64,000 nt of DNA from Candidatus Rubrivivax defluviihabitans (GCA_016709385.1 JADJMW010000004.1:248001-312000), one strand, 5' to 3'; positions 34,821-44,405 are shown, counted from the stretch's first letter. The notes: a model not told the origin generated them from the letters alone. Made by a program: numbers and translations.

Positions 34821-35507
34821 TCACCAGTCCCCGGTCAACAAGTCGGCAAACGCCGTCGCCGAAGGCAGGCCGGCCGCGAGCGTGCAGCTTCCGCTGCCGG
34901 GCTCGCCGCGCAGGGGCCACCAGAAGCTCTTGCCGGCCAGGCGCTGGCGCAAGCCTTCGGCGGCGAGATCCTGTGCCAGATGGTTCAGCCCGGCCCCGTC
35001 GGCCACGGCATGGCGCTCGCGACCGTTGGCTGACAGCGGGCGACTCCAGGCCGGCCCGGTGGCCGTGGGCCAGGGGGGAGCGTCGAGCAGGGCTTGTTCG
35101 AAAACGTCGAGGCTGGCCCCGTCGGCCAGGGTGTCCAGGCCGGCACGAGCGAGGTGGCCCCACCACCATTCGAGGTGGTCGAGCGCGAAGCGGTCGATCG
35201 GCGGCTGCTGCCGCTGCTGCGCCACCACGAGCGGGAAGTAGCGGCCGACCTTGTCGCAGCTGGGCATCAGGATGCCGAACCACCAGTGCCCGTCGACAAT
35301 GCCCGGCGCCCAGGCGAAGCGCCAGACGGGGGTGGCCAGGTAGGTCGCGAGCCAGCGCTCGCCCAGCCGCTCCTGGCTCGTCCGCAGGGAGGCCGACAGC
35401 CACTCGTCGCAGGGCCGGATCCAGTCGCTGGACAAGCGCCGCGATGCGAAGTCACCCAGCATGGACAGCTTGCCGAACCAGCCGGGCGCATCGGTTTGGG
35501 CAGCCAC
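34821..35507 (-). CDS. tagF: T6SS-associated protein TagF
   Basis: A 228-residue TagF (DUF2094) protein, a repressor of H1-type T6SS assembly that acts post-translationally on Fha in P. aeruginosa. Diagnostic segments are PGWFGKLSMLGDFASRRL near the start, WLATYLATPVWRFAWAPG, FGILMPSCDKVGRYFPLVV and the terminal FADLLTGDW. The GTG at 35507 is chosen because the family begins there, 14 bases after the tssM stop. It is the last gene of the minus-strand tssJ-K-L-M operon. Confidence 0.9.
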   Translation of the reverse strand: MAAQTDAPGWFGKLSMLGDFASRRLSSDWIRPCDEWLSASLRTSQERLGERWLATYLATPVWRFAWAPGIVDGHWWFGILMPSCDKVGRYFPLVVAQQRQQPPIDRFALDHLEWWWGHLARAGLDTLADGASLDVFEQALLDAPPWPTATGPAWSRPLSANGRERHAVADGAGLNHLAQDLAAEGLRQRLAGKSFWWPLRGEPGSGSCTLAAGLPSATAFADLLTGDW

Positions 35508-35521
35508 GGTGGTTCCAGCGT

Positions 35522-38500
35522 TCAGAGACCGTTCGGGCAGGCGAACGAGCGCAACTCGGGCAAGCGGAACGGGTTGCGCACGCTGCTCGCGGTGACGTCG
35601 AATACGGCCTTGCGGCCGTCGATCTCGAAGGTGGCGCGGAACTTCTCGGGGCTCGGCCCGGGCTGCAGCTTCACGCGCTCGAACAGCCTGAACAAGGCCC
35701 ACGGACCGTCGTTGACCATGCCCGTGCCGCCAGCCGGCTGCACCATCACGCGCACGACACCCGTGCCGCGCGGCCCGGGCCATTGCACCAGGGCGGGAAT
35801 CTGCGGCCCGTGGGCGTAGCGCACGAGCTGGCCGTCGACGTCCAGCGTGAACTCGCGCAACTCGGTGTCCATCTCGACCGCCTTGAACTCGAGCCGTGTC
35901 GACGGTACGGCGCTGCCGCCGGCGAAGAAGGTCTCGCGGATCACGGCCGCGCGCTGGAACTGGGGCAGGGTGCCGACGTCGGTGCCCAGCGGCGTGCCCT
36001 CGACGGCGCGGAAGCTCCAGGGTCTTGTGCTGGTGTCGATGAACGGCGCCAGACGCTGCTGCATCTGGTCGAACTTGCCGCCGGGCCCGAACAAGGCGGC
36101 GAAGTCGGCCTGCGTCACGTCGCGCGGCGAGGTGGCGTCGAAGGGGTAGCGGCCGGCGGTCGCCTGGGTGCAGAACTCGCCGACCTGCGTGCGCACTTCG
36201 CGCGACAGGGTCTCACGCAATTGCATCAGGCCCACGCGCGAGCTGGCGCTGCCCAGGCTGTCGAGGATCGATCGCACCGGCTCCGCCGTATTGGCCGCCT
36301 CGGCCTTGAGCTGGTTGGGCAGCGGCGAAGGCGGCGGCGCGGCGCCGCCCTTGAGCGCCGAGTCGACGGCGGTCAGCAGCACCTGCAATTCGCCCAGCCT
36401 GGCGACCACGCCTTCGATCGGTGCCCGCCCGCCTTCGGGCGCGGTGACCATGCGCCGCAGGCCCGCGAATTCGTCGTCGACGATGCTCTCGATGCGGCTG
36501 GCCGGCGCGCCCGTGGTCGGTCGTCGGGCACCGAGCGCGCCCAGCACGCGGCTCTGCACGGCCTCGGCGGCACCACGCGCCTGCTGCGTCACGGCCTCGA
36601 CCGCACCTTGACCGGCCAGCAGCGTGGTCTCGCGCGACATGGCCCGCAGCAGCGGCACCAGCGGGTTGTCCGGCGCGGCCAGGAAGCGCGTCTTCTCGAT
36701 CGACTGCGCGATGCTCGTCACCGGCTGCAGGCGAACGTCCGCGATGAACGTCTTCCAGGTGTCGCGGTACTCGTTCAGGTAGATCCGGCGCACGTCGTCG
36801 ACCAGGCGCCCCGAGGCCAACATGGCGCTGGCGCCCACGCTGTCCGTCGCCTCGATGCCCAGGACCCAGGTCTGCTCCTCGGCCAGCTGGCGCGTCACGT
36901 CGCCGACCACCGACTGGAAACCCTTGTGGTAGCCGTCATAGCTGAACAGGCCCGGAACGCCGCGCGTCAGCGGCTGCCCGCTGGCACGGGTGAACACCAG
37001 CGCGGCGTTGCCGCCGCCCTTGTTCACGACCGTGAATTCGGGGAATTGCGCCCCCAGCCCCTGCTGACGCAGTCGGTTGTAGACGCGCTGCGGCAGCGGC
37101 ACGGCGGCCAGCCGCGCACGCGTGGCGTCGACGAGTGCCTTGTCCTGCGGCAGCGGCGAGACCGCCGGCCCCTGAGCCAACAGGCGGTCGAGGTGGCTCG
37201 ACAGGCGCTCGCGTTGCTCGGTGGTCATCTCGCGGCCCAGGCGCACGTCCCAGTCGGCTTCGATATGCGCCTTCAGCGCGCCGGCATCGAAGCGCTGGGG
37301 GTCGTACATCATCAGGTATGCCTTCAGGGCCTCGTAATGCGACTCCGGCTGGTCGAGCGAACGCAGCTGTTCCTCGACGCGCAGCGCCAGCCGCGGCAGC
37401 ATCGCGTCGACGAGCATGCGCTCGTACGCGGCACGGGCGGCGCCGTCGAGTTTTGCGCCCTGGTAGAGACCGAAGCCGAGCGACCATGGCACGTCCTTGC
37501 CGCTGTCCGCGGCGGCGGCAAGCTCGCGCGTGGCTTCCAGCGCCCCGAGGATTGGCGTCAAGTCCGGGGTGGGGCGGTTGGGCGTTTCCTGCACGAGCTG
37601 GCGCACGGTGTCGACGCGTGCGCCGACGGTTTCGACGTAGCCGCGGTTTTCGCGCCAGCTCAGCACCCAGGCGCCAATGACTACCGATGCCAGCAGGGCG
37701 ACCAGGGCGTAGCCGCCGATGACGAGCGCGCCGCGGCGGCGTTCCCAGCCGCGGCGGGTGCCGGCCACGCCGTGCTCGGCGAAGACGACCTCGGTCAGCA
37801 GGCGCTGCAGGAAGTAGCTGCGCCCGCTGCCCTGCTGCGGCGGCAGCACGGCCTGTTCCAGCTGGTAGCGGCGTGCCACCGCACCGAGCACGCGGTCGAT
37901 CGGCGTGCCCTCCTGGGTGCCGCTGACGAAATAGACGCCGCGCAGCAGCGGGTCGGCCTCGAAGGGCGAGGGCGAGAAGACCTGCTCGACGAATTCCTGC
38001 AAGGGCGCGCGCAGGCTCGCGAACTGCCCCGGAAAACCGTAGATGCGTTGGCGGCGCTGCGGATCGGCTTCGGACTGCAGGCGATCGACGAGCCCGGCGT
38101 CCAGGCGCTGCAGCAGGGCGTCGAACTGCGGTCCGAATTCCTGCTGCCACGCTGCGGCGACTTCGAGCGGGAACGTGAAGCCCCAGGGCGTCGCGCGCTG
38201 TTCCTTGTCGAGCGTGGCGTAGGTGTCGCCGAAGCCCGCCATCAGGTCGCACTTCGTGACCAGCAGGTAGATCGGCAGGCGGATGCCGAGCTGCTCGTGC
38301 AGTTCCTGCAGGCGCTGGCGCACCGTCTGCGCATGGCGCGCCCGATCGGCCGAACCCTTGCCGATCAGGTCGGACAGGGACGCGGTCACGAGCACGCCGT
38401 TCAGGGGCTGGCGCGGGCGCGACGTTCGCAGCAATGCCAGGAAGCCGTTCCAGGTGCTGCGGTCGGTGGCCTGGTCGCTGTCCTGGGTGGTGAAGCGCCC

Positions 38501-39112
38501 GGCGGTGTCGATCAGCACCGCCTGGTCGGTGAACCACCAGTCGCAGTTGCGCGTGCCGCCGACACCGCGCACCGCCTGTTCGCCCATGCGGTCGGCGAGC
38601 GGAAACTTCAGCCCCGAGTTGCGCAGCGCGGTGGTCTTGCCCGAACCCGGGGCCCCGATGAACAGGTACCAGGGCAGTTCGTAGAGATAGCGGCCGCTCA
38701 GTCGCTGGGTCAAGCGCTGCCAGCGCCGCGGCGCCGCGCCTGCCGGGCCGCTGAAGCGGGCGCTGCGCAGCATCTGCAGTGCGCCCTCGAAGCGCGCGCG
38801 CACGGCCGCCAGGTCGGCGCTCTCGCCATCTGCCGCCGGGCCGGCAGGCGCGGCCATGAGCTGCTGCACGACCTTCTCGTTGCCGCTGCGGGCGCGCCAG
38901 GTGCGCCAGCCCACGATGGCCGCCGCAACGGCGACGACGACCGCGGTGGCCACCCAGCGCGCGTTCTCGCCCTCCAGCGGGCGCCAGTCGGCCACCGCGA
39001 CCAGCGGTCCGATGACCCAGACCAGCGCCAGCAGCAGCAACAGCAGCAATGCGGCGAGCACCCAGCCGTTGAAGATCCAGCCCAAGACCTTGCGCAGCAT
39101 GGTGCGGATCAC
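35522..39112 (-). CDS. tssM: T6SS membrane complex protein TssM (IcmF)
   Basis: A 1196-residue inner-membrane TssM/IcmF protein spanning to the periplasm, where it meets TssJ. Two N-terminal membrane helices (WVLAALLLLLLLALVWVIG; VATAVVVAVAAAIVGW) precede a cytoplasmic NTPase-like domain with intact Walker A GAPGSGKTT (Lys159). A third helix lies near 470 (ALVALLASVVIGAWVLSW), followed by a large periplasmic region. The C-terminal part (FRLFERVKLQPG, FDVTASSVRNPF) is typical. The GTG start overlaps the tssL stop (GTGA); an ATG four codons later is possible. Confidence 0.95.
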   Translation of the reverse strand: MIRTMLRKVLGWIFNGWVLAALLLLLLLALVWVIGPLVAVADWRPLEGENARWVATAVVVAVAAAIVGWRTWRARSGNEKVVQQLMAAPAGPAADGESADLAAVRARFEGALQMLRSARFSGPAGAAPRRWQRLTQRLSGRYLYELPWYLFIGAPGSGKTTALRNSGLKFPLADRMGEQAVRGVGGTRNCDWWFTDQAVLIDTAGRFTTQDSDQATDRSTWNGFLALLRTSRPRQPLNGVLVTASLSDLIGKGSADRARHAQTVRQRLQELHEQLGIRLPIYLLVTKCDLMAGFGDTYATLDKEQRATPWGFTFPLEVAAAWQQEFGPQFDALLQRLDAGLVDRLQSEADPQRRQRIYGFPGQFASLRAPLQEFVEQVFSPSPFEADPLLRGVYFVSGTQEGTPIDRVLGAVARRYQLEQAVLPPQQGSGRSYFLQRLLTEVVFAEHGVAGTRRGWERRRGALVIGGYALVALLASVVIGAWVLSWRENRGYVETVGARVDTVRQLVQETPNRPTPDLTPILGALEATRELAAAADSGKDVPWSLGFGLYQGAKLDGAARAAYERMLVDAMLPRLALRVEEQLRSLDQPESHYEALKAYLMMYDPQRFDAGALKAHIEADWDVRLGREMTTEQRERLSSHLDRLLAQGPAVSPLPQDKALVDATRARLAAVPLPQRVYNRLRQQGLGAQFPEFTVVNKGGGNAALVFTRASGQPLTRGVPGLFSYDGYHKGFQSVVGDVTRQLAEEQTWVLGIEATDSVGASAMLASGRLVDDVRRIYLNEYRDTWKTFIADVRLQPVTSIAQSIEKTRFLAAPDNPLVPLLRAMSRETTLLAGQGAVEAVTQQARGAAEAVQSRVLGALGARRPTTGAPASRIESIVDDEFAGLRRMVTAPEGGRAPIEGVVARLGELQVLLTAVDSALKGGAAPPPSPLPNQLKAEAANTAEPVRSILDSLGSASSRVGLMQLRETLSREVRTQVGEFCTQATAGRYPFDATSPRDVTQADFAALFGPGGKFDQMQQRLAPFIDTSTRPWSFRAVEGTPLGTDVGTLPQFQRAAVIRETFFAGGSAVPSTRLEFKAVEMDTELREFTLDVDGQLVRYAHGPQIPALVQWPGPRGTGVVRVMVQPAGGTGMVNDGPWALFRLFERVKLQPGPSPEKFRATFEIDGRKAVFDVTASSVRNPFRLPELRSFACPNGL

Positions 39113-40467
39113 CTCGAGGCCGCCGCTGCGGCAGCCGGCGGCGCCTCGGTCCGGCGCGAGCGCGCCTCGGGTCTGGCGGTGAGCAGCATGACCTCGACAC
39201 GCCGGTTCAGCGCACGGTTGGCGGCACTGTCGTTCGGCACCAGCGGCTCGCCGTCGGCGCGGCCTTCGGCGCGCACGCGATCGGCCGGCACGCCGGCCGC
39301 GACGATCAGGCCCTGCACGGTGCGTGCGCGCTCTTCCGACAAGTGCCAGTTGGACGGGAAGCGCATCGACCGCATCGGCGTGTTGTCGGTGTGTCCCGTG
39401 ACGACCACGTCGCCGCCGACGCGCACCAGGGCGTCGGCAATGCGGCGCATCAGGTCCTCGCGTTCCGGCACCAGCGTGGCGCTGGCCGGCGCGAACAGGC
39501 CTTCGCCGCGAATCGTGATCACGCTGCGGTCGACCTCGTCGCGCACCGCCACCAGGCCGGCGCGGATGTCGGGCTGCAGGAAGACGGCCAGTCGCGGCTG
39601 CGGTGCGGCCTGTGCGACGGGCACCAGCGGCGCCGGCAGCCGCAGGCGCTGGATCTCGCCATAGACCGGGTCAGCGCGATTGCTGAGCGACCACGCGAAT
39701 GCGGCATAGGCGCCGCCCAGAATCAGCAGCGCGGCGCAGGCCGTGACGGCCAAGGGCAGCCAGGACAGCGCCCGGCGATCAGCCACCGGCCGGCCCTGCC
39801 AGTTCGACGCCAAGGCCGGTGCATAGGCACCGCGCTGCTGGCGGATGATCTGCGCCAGCTTGGCGCGAATCGCCTCGAGTTGCGCCCGACCTCCGTCGAT
39901 CACGCGATAGCGGCCCTCGAATCCGAGCGCCAGCGCGGCGTAGATGAACTCGAGCAGGTCGAGGTTGACGTCGGGCTTCTCGGCCAACCTGGCCATCAGC
40001 TGGAAGACCTTCTCGCCGCCGAAGGACTCGTTGTAGAACTCGGCCAGCAGGCTGTGCCGACCCCACAGTCCGGCGCCACCCCAGGGGGTGTCGGCGGCTG
40101 CCTCGTCGATCATCGTGCACAGCACGTAGCGCGCGGCCATGATGCGCTCGGGCGCGATCCCGCGCTGCTGGGCGGAGCTGGCGAAGTCGCGCACACCTTG
40201 CGCCAGCGACGCGCGCAGCGCCCCCGGATCCGCGACCTGGCGCGTCTGGCGCAGCTGCGGCACCATCACCATCAGACGGTTGGCCAATGCGAGCAAGGGG
40301 TTCAGGCCGTGGTCGGCCGGCGGCAGGTCGCTCGAAGCGCCGTCCACCTGACCCGCTGCCCCGGACGCCCGGACTCCGGGCCATCCACCAGGCATCGGTC
40401 GGGCGAAGGTCGGCTGGCCGTCGAACTCAGCGAAGGGGTCGGGGACCGCAGGCGGGTCGCTGGCCAT
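39109..40467 (-). CDS. tssL: T6SS membrane complex protein TssL with OmpA-like domain
   Basis: A 452-residue TssL/DotU protein. The cytoplasmic DotU domain shows NPLLALANRLMVMVPQLR, ARYVLCTMIDEAAADTPWGG and LLAEFYNESFGGEKVFQLM. A single membrane helix is at about 234-260. The periplasmic C-terminal half is an OmpA-like peptidoglycan-binding domain (VVVTGHTDNTPMRS, LSEERARTVQGLIVAAGV, NRALNRRVEVML), so this is the evolved TssL that anchors itself without a separate TagL. It overlaps tssM by 4 bases and follows tssK by 18 bases. Confidence 0.95.
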   Translation of the reverse strand: MASDPPAVPDPFAEFDGQPTFARPMPGGWPGVRASGAAGQVDGASSDLPPADHGLNPLLALANRLMVMVPQLRQTRQVADPGALRASLAQGVRDFASSAQQRGIAPERIMAARYVLCTMIDEAAADTPWGGAGLWGRHSLLAEFYNESFGGEKVFQLMARLAEKPDVNLDLLEFIYAALALGFEGRYRVIDGGRAQLEAIRAKLAQIIRQQRGAYAPALASNWQGRPVADRRALSWLPLAVTACAALLILGGAYAAFAWSLSNRADPVYGEIQRLRLPAPLVPVAQAAPQPRLAVFLQPDIRAGLVAVRDEVDRSVITIRGEGLFAPASATLVPEREDLMRRIADALVRVGGDVVVTGHTDNTPMRSMRFPSNWHLSEERARTVQGLIVAAGVPADRVRAEGRADGEPLVPNDSAANRALNRRVEVMLLTARPEARSRRTEAPPAAAAAASR

Positions 40468-40485
40468 CGGTGCCGCCTCGATGCA

Positions 40486-41820
40486 TCAGGGCTGGCGCAC
40501 GGCCCACAGCTCGAGTTCGAGGCCGGGGAAGTCGCCGGTCACGAAAAGCGCCAGACTTCCATTGCGTTCGAGCTGCTTCCAGAGTTCACCCTGGCGGTCC
40601 AGTTCGAAATAGTGGCTGCCGGCATGGTAGGGCAGCTGCCGCGGCGCCACCGGCAGGCTGCGCAGAGCGATGCCCGGCAGCTGGAGGTTGACCAGTTCCT
40701 TGATGCGGTCGACCGGGCCGAGCTTGCACTGGGAAGGAAAGCGCTGCCGCACCTGCTCCATCGGCAGTTGCGAGCGCACCGCCAGCACGAAGCCGGCACT
40801 GCGCAGCAGCTCGGTGTCGGCAATCACGGCGGTGCGCACGCCGTGGCTGCGGTCGACCAGTTCGATCGGCACCGCGTGACGCTGGATCACGGTCGACAAC
40901 AGTTCCCGCAGGTCCTGAACGACGGGGGCGAAGCAGCGCTGCAGGTCGTCGTGCTGATAGAGCGGATATTCGGGCGGCAGGCGCGTGCTCGAGAAGGTTG
41001 CCAGTTCGCCCGCGAGCTCCAGGCAGGCCAGGAAGAATGGCCAGGGATGAACGCTGGGCGCACCGGCGAACTGGCGCCAGCGCGGTTCGGTGCGGTTGAG
41101 CAGCTGCAGCATCAGGAAGTCGGCGACTTCCGAGACGCCGTGGCCGAGTTGGCCCATGCCCGCTGCCAGCGCGCGGGCCCGCTGTTGAATGAGGCCGTGC
41201 AGCAGCGCCGCCGTGGCCGAGAGCTGGCCGCTGGCTTCGATGCGTGTCTGCGCCGCGACATAGCCCCGATCGAGCACGACCTGCCCGTCGCCGCGGCGCT
41301 CGACGATGCGCGCCACGCCGAGCAGCGCGTGGCTGTCGTTGGCATCGCGCTGGCGCAGCAACTGCAGGCGCAGGGCGCCGGTCTGCACCGGTTCCGGGTC
41401 GTCAGCGGCATTCGTGTGGTCGCGCAGATCCAGGTCGATGACGTTGTAGCGGGCCACCGCATCGCCACGGCCGTCGCCGAAGTCGACCTCGGTGGCGCCG
41501 GAGCGTGCGCGCGGCGCCGCGAGGAAGACCACTTCGCCCAGCAGGTCGGGGGAAACCTCGAACGGGCTCGGCAACGCGTCGACGTCGGGCATCGAGAACG
41601 GTGTGCCGTCGGGCAGCACGCCACGCGCGCGCACGAGCGCCACGCGGCCCAGCGCGAACTGCGCTTCGTCCAGCACCAATTCGCCAAAGCCCCAGGCATA
41701 AGGATGCGCGGCGCGTGCACGAGCGTCGACCAAGGACTCGACGAAGCGCGACTCCTGCTGAAAATGGTGCGGTCGCAGGAACATGCCCTGCGACCAGATC
41801 ACGCGGTGATGCGCCGTCAT
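40486..41820 (-). CDS. tssK: T6SS baseplate-membrane connector TssK
   Basis: A 444-residue TssK, which connects the baseplate wedges to the TssJLM complex and resembles phage receptor-binding proteins. The start RVIWSQGMFLRPHHFQQESR is the clearest signature, with PYAWGFGELVLDEAQFALGR following. The C-terminal region shows FPSQCKLGPVDRIKELVNLQ, LPGIALRSLPVAPRQLPYH and YFELDRQGELWKQL. ATG 41820 is chosen; a GTG two codons upstream is possible. It lies 23 bases after tssJ. Confidence 0.95.
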   Translation of the reverse strand: MTAHHRVIWSQGMFLRPHHFQQESRFVESLVDARARAAHPYAWGFGELVLDEAQFALGRVALVRARGVLPDGTPFSMPDVDALPSPFEVSPDLLGEVVFLAAPRARSGATEVDFGDGRGDAVARYNVIDLDLRDHTNAADDPEPVQTGALRLQLLRQRDANDSHALLGVARIVERRGDGQVVLDRGYVAAQTRIEASGQLSATAALLHGLIQQRARALAAGMGQLGHGVSEVADFLMLQLLNRTEPRWRQFAGAPSVHPWPFFLACLELAGELATFSSTRLPPEYPLYQHDDLQRCFAPVVQDLRELLSTVIQRHAVPIELVDRSHGVRTAVIADTELLRSAGFVLAVRSQLPMEQVRQRFPSQCKLGPVDRIKELVNLQLPGIALRSLPVAPRQLPYHAGSHYFELDRQGELWKQLERNGSLALFVTGDFPGLELELWAVRQP

Positions 41821-41843
41821 CGTCACGCTGCTTGCGAACGGAC

Positions 41844-42356
41844 TCAGCGGGAAACCGTCGCCGACACCGAGAGCGGTTCGGCGCGGATCGTGATGCTCTG
41901 CGTTCGGCCCGGCTGCACGGCCGTGATCGAACGCCACGTGGCCTGTTCCAGGTTTCGATAGGCCGCGACGACGCCAATGAAGCGGGTGTCCACCGACAAC
42001 TTCTTCGCGAACGGGCGCGTCTCGCCGGGCTGCAGCATCACTTCTTCCCTGGTGATCAGTTCTGCACCCAGCGTCGCCTGATCGGCCTGGTACAGCGACA
42101 TGAAGTCGGCCTGGTTGAAGGCGGCGGCCGATTTCAGTTCGTAGATGCGCAGCAACAAGGGCGACGGACGCTGTGTCACGCTGGGATTGAGACCCGCCGA
42201 GGCCTCGATGTTGCCGCTGACGGCCGCAGGCTTCGGAGCGCTGCTGCACCCGGCGGTGGACAGGATGGCAGCCGACGCCAGACAGACGGCACAGCCAAGG
42301 CCGAACGCAGATTTCATGCGACGTCTCGTGGGCGCGGATCGACTGCCGGAAGCCAT
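41844..42356 (-). CDS. tssJ: T6SS outer-membrane lipoprotein TssJ
   Basis: A 170-residue TssJ lipoprotein with twin-basic n-region, hydrophobic core (AFGLGCAVCLASAAIL) and lipobox TAGC (Cys37). The mature transthyretin-like domain includes LNPSVTQRPSPLLLRIYELKS-type sequence, AFNQADFMSLYQADQATLG, ITREEVMLQPGE and FIGVVAAYRNLEQATWR. It anchors TssM in the outer membrane. ATG 42356 is preferred because of AAAGGCAGG just upstream; ATG 42317 gives a shorter signal peptide. It heads the minus-strand operon tssJKLM-tagF. Confidence 0.93.
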   Translation of the reverse strand: MASGSRSAPTRRRMKSAFGLGCAVCLASAAILSTAGCSSAPKPAAVSGNIEASAGLNPSVTQRPSPLLLRIYELKSAAAFNQADFMSLYQADQATLGAELITREEVMLQPGETRPFAKKLSVDTRFIGVVAAYRNLEQATWRSITAVQPGRTQSITIRAEPLSVSATVSR

Positions 42357-42546
42357 GAGCCTGCCTTTCATCGTGCCGAGGATAAGCAGGTGCCAACACG
42401 ACATCTGATGACTAAGGTAACCCGCATCCGGGGCCGGCGGGGTCGGAGATTCCGTGCGCGCGCGGGCCCCGGCAACGGACTCCTCCTGGCTGTTCATCGG
42501 TGCGCAGCCATACGCCGCACCGCTTCATTCTACGTTGGGGGACGGT
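42357..42546 (-). promoter_or_regulatory. Upstream region of the tssJKLM-tagF operon
   Basis: The 190 bases before tssJ must hold the promoter of the minus-strand operon, since the next gene upstream is also on the minus strand and ends at 42547. No convincing sigma70 pair was found. A TTGGCAC followed by CTGCTTATCC (42380-42396, minus strand) looks superficially like a sigma54 site but lacks the GC at -12. Confidence 0.3.
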
Positions 42547-42795
42547 CTAGACCTCGCCGATCAGCTCCGAGGTTCGCTTCACATCGCGCTCGAAGGCGGC
42601 AATGGTGTGCTCCGAGGTCGACGTGTTCAGCAGCACGGTCCGCGCGACCTCGGCGTGGCCCTCGAAGGTGCGTTGCAGTCCCGCGCGCGCCGAGACCGGC
42701 ATCGCCTGCAGCAGCGCCGTGACCAGGGCGTCCAGCGCGACCAGGCTGCCCTTGAGTTCGCAGATCCGTTCCGTGGCTTCCTGCAGGTTCTTCAT
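42547..42795 (-). CDS. Small conserved hypothetical protein
   Basis: An 82-residue, probably all-helical soluble protein (MKNLQEATERICELKGSLVA..., ALVTALLQAMPVSARAGLQR, TSEHTIAAFERDVKRTSELI). No signal peptide, membrane helix or catalytic motif is seen. It resembles short hypothetical proteins I associate with Burkholderiales genomes, but no function can be assigned. The strong terminator of the cold-shock gene lies just upstream, so it needs its own promoter or read-through. Confidence 0.6.
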   Translation of the reverse strand: MKNLQEATERICELKGSLVALDALVTALLQAMPVSARAGLQRTFEGHAEVARTVLLNTSTSEHTIAAFERDVKRTSELIGEV

Positions 42796-42808
42796 CGTCG
42801 ACGCCCCA

Positions 42809-42837
42809 AGAAAAAAGCCGCGGGAAAGACCGCGGCT
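42809..42837 (-). terminator. Rho-independent terminator after the cold-shock gene
   Basis: On the minus strand AGCCGCGG, loop TCTTTC, CCGCGGCT is followed by a T-rich tract (TTTTTCTT). The 8-base GC-rich stem (42816-42823 with 42830-42837) begins 39 bases past the cspA-like stop codon. Confidence 0.9.
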
Positions 42838-42875
42838 CTTTCAGCAAACCCCGTTGCCGGGGTCTCGTGCGCCGG

Positions 42876-43088
42876 TCAGGTGGCGGCGCGGATGTTCGAC
42901 GCTTGCGGGCCCTTCTGGCCCTGCGTCACTTCGAACTCGACGCGCTGGCTTTCGGCCAGGGTCTTGAAGCCGCTGCCCTGGATCTGGCTGAAGTGGGCGA
43001 AGAGGTCCTTGCCGCCGCTGTCAGGCGTGATGAAGCCGAAGCCCTTGCCTTCGTTGAACCACTTCACGGTACCGGTTTCGGTTGTCAT
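42876..43088 (-). CDS. cspA: Cold-shock protein, CspA family
   Basis: A 70-residue single cold-shock domain protein binding single-stranded RNA/DNA. It shows TGTVKWFNEGKGFGFITPD with RNP1 (KGFGFI), then DLFAHFSQI with RNP2 (LFAHF), and a typical C terminus (VEFEVTQGQKGPQASNIRA). About 290 bases separate it from the divergent lipoprotein gene at 43379, enough for the long untranslated leader usual for cold-shock genes. A TATATT-type hexamer on the minus strand near 43246-43253 could be the -10 element, without a good -35. A strong terminator follows. Confidence 0.95.
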   Translation of the reverse strand: MTTETGTVKWFNEGKGFGFITPDSGGKDLFAHFSQIQGSGFKTLAESQRVEFEVTQGQKGPQASNIRAAT

Positions 43089-43378
43089 ATCAAATTTCCT
43101 TTCAAGTGATGCCGCAGCACATGCTGCAAGCAGTGCAGAGACGCCAAGAATTCACCGATTGGAGATTCGACCGAAACTGCCGGGTAGACCGGCTGAAACA
43201 GAGATGACCTACAGAAAGACGGTCTTGTGCATATCTACAACGCGAAATATACCCGATGTCGTGGCGAACATTGCACCGGGCCTGCGGCGCGGCCTCAAGC
43301 CCGCAGGTGCGCGCGGTTCGGCAGCGGGCCCGCGCGGACACTTGCCGCACCGCGCGGGTCGCGCACAATGGGCGCCGC

Positions 43379-44317
43379 ATGACGTCCGCAACATCGTCCC
43401 CCGCCCCGCCGTGGCTGCGTCCGATCTCGGCCGCGCTGCTGGCCGTTGCCTTGTTGGCCGGCTGCATCACGCGCTCGGTCGACGTGCCTTCGGAGCAGGC
43501 CGACGCGGCTGAATTCGCCGACTGGTCCTGTGACCGTATCGACGACGAACTCGACGCAGTGCAGCAGCGCGCGGCCGACGTGGCCTATGCGGTGGACGAA
43601 CGCGCCGGCAACAACATCATGGCGCTGGGCGTGGGCGTCACCGTCTTCTGGCCTGCGCTGCTGGCGATGCGGCCGGCCGGGCTGGAGGCGGCCGACTTGG
43701 CGCGGCTGAAGGGCCGCTACGAGGCGCTGCGCACGGCTTCGGCGGTCAAGGGCTGCCCGCCGGCTGCCGCCGAACTGCGGCCCGACGTCGCGGCCACCTT
43801 GCCGGTGGCGGTGGGTGACCGCCTCGTCTACGAAGACCGCGCCGCGCCGCGTTTGCCCGCGTCCACCTGGGTCTTGCGCGTGAAGTCGCTGCGCCGCACC
43901 GAAATCGAGATGGAACTTGAATCGGCGCCCGGCAGCCCCTGGCGACAGGACCGATTCGGCAACGTGCTCGAGGCGCCCGCGGGCACGCTGCAATGGCAGC
44001 GCCTGATCCGTGGCGAGCTCGTGCTCGGCCACGTGGTGGCCGGCGAGATCGGCGTGGTGGGCGATCCGCTCGCGCGCGCCCGCCTGCGCGGCCAGGTGGT
44101 GGCCGTGGGGCCGCAAACGGTGGCCGATCGCCGCTTCGACGTGGCGGTGATCGAATTGTTCGGCGACGCCCAGGCCGCCGAGGCCTTCACGCGTGTCGAC
44201 GGGGCGATCGTCGTCGACCGCGCCAGCGGCGTGCTGTTGCGCCTGGACCTGCGCAGCGCCCAGCCGCCGTTTTCGTTGCAGCGCCGACTGGTTCGGGTGG
44301 AAGCGGCGCCGGGCTGA
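43379..44317 (+). CDS. Putative lipoprotein of unknown function
   Basis: A 312-residue predicted lipoprotein with signal sequence and lipobox LAGC (Cys29). An early region (FADWSCDRIDDELDAVQQRAADVAYAVDERAGNN) and a hydrophobic stretch (IMALGVGVTVFWPALLAM) resemble small lipoproteins that end there. The rest is beta-rich (VGDRLVYEDRAAP, ASGVLLRLDL). No enzymatic motif was recognised. It reads away from the cold-shock gene and precedes the Spy/CpxP-like gene by 88 bases. Confidence 0.65.
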   Translation: MTSATSSPAPPWLRPISAALLAVALLAGCITRSVDVPSEQADAAEFADWSCDRIDDELDAVQQRAADVAYAVDERAGNNIMALGVGVTVFWPALLAMRPAGLEAADLARLKGRYEALRTASAVKGCPPAAAELRPDVAATLPVAVGDRLVYEDRAAPRLPASTWVLRVKSLRRTEIEMELESAPGSPWRQDRFGNVLEAPAGTLQWQRLIRGELVLGHVVAGEIGVVGDPLARARLRGQVVAVGPQTVADRRFDVAVIELFGDAQAAEAFTRVDGAIVVDRASGVLLRLDLRSAQPPFSLQRRLVRVEAAPG

Positions 44318-44405
44318 GTTCCCTACAGTTCTTTACCGGGGCTGCACGCTGCCGTTACGGCCGGTCTGCAAGATGGCCGGCATCGTGAACCCGCCAGGAG
44401 ATGTC

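Noticed and set aside
34973..39664. Very long open frame on the plus strand opposite tssM and tssL
   Set aside because: Its translation is low-complexity Arg/Ala/Gln-rich sequence without domains, as expected opposite a high-GC gene; tssM and tssL on the minus strand carry clear motifs.
42380..42396. Sigma54-like site upstream of tssJ
   Set aside because: TTGGCAC is present, but the -12 GC dinucleotide is missing at the fixed spacing, so it does not meet the consensus.
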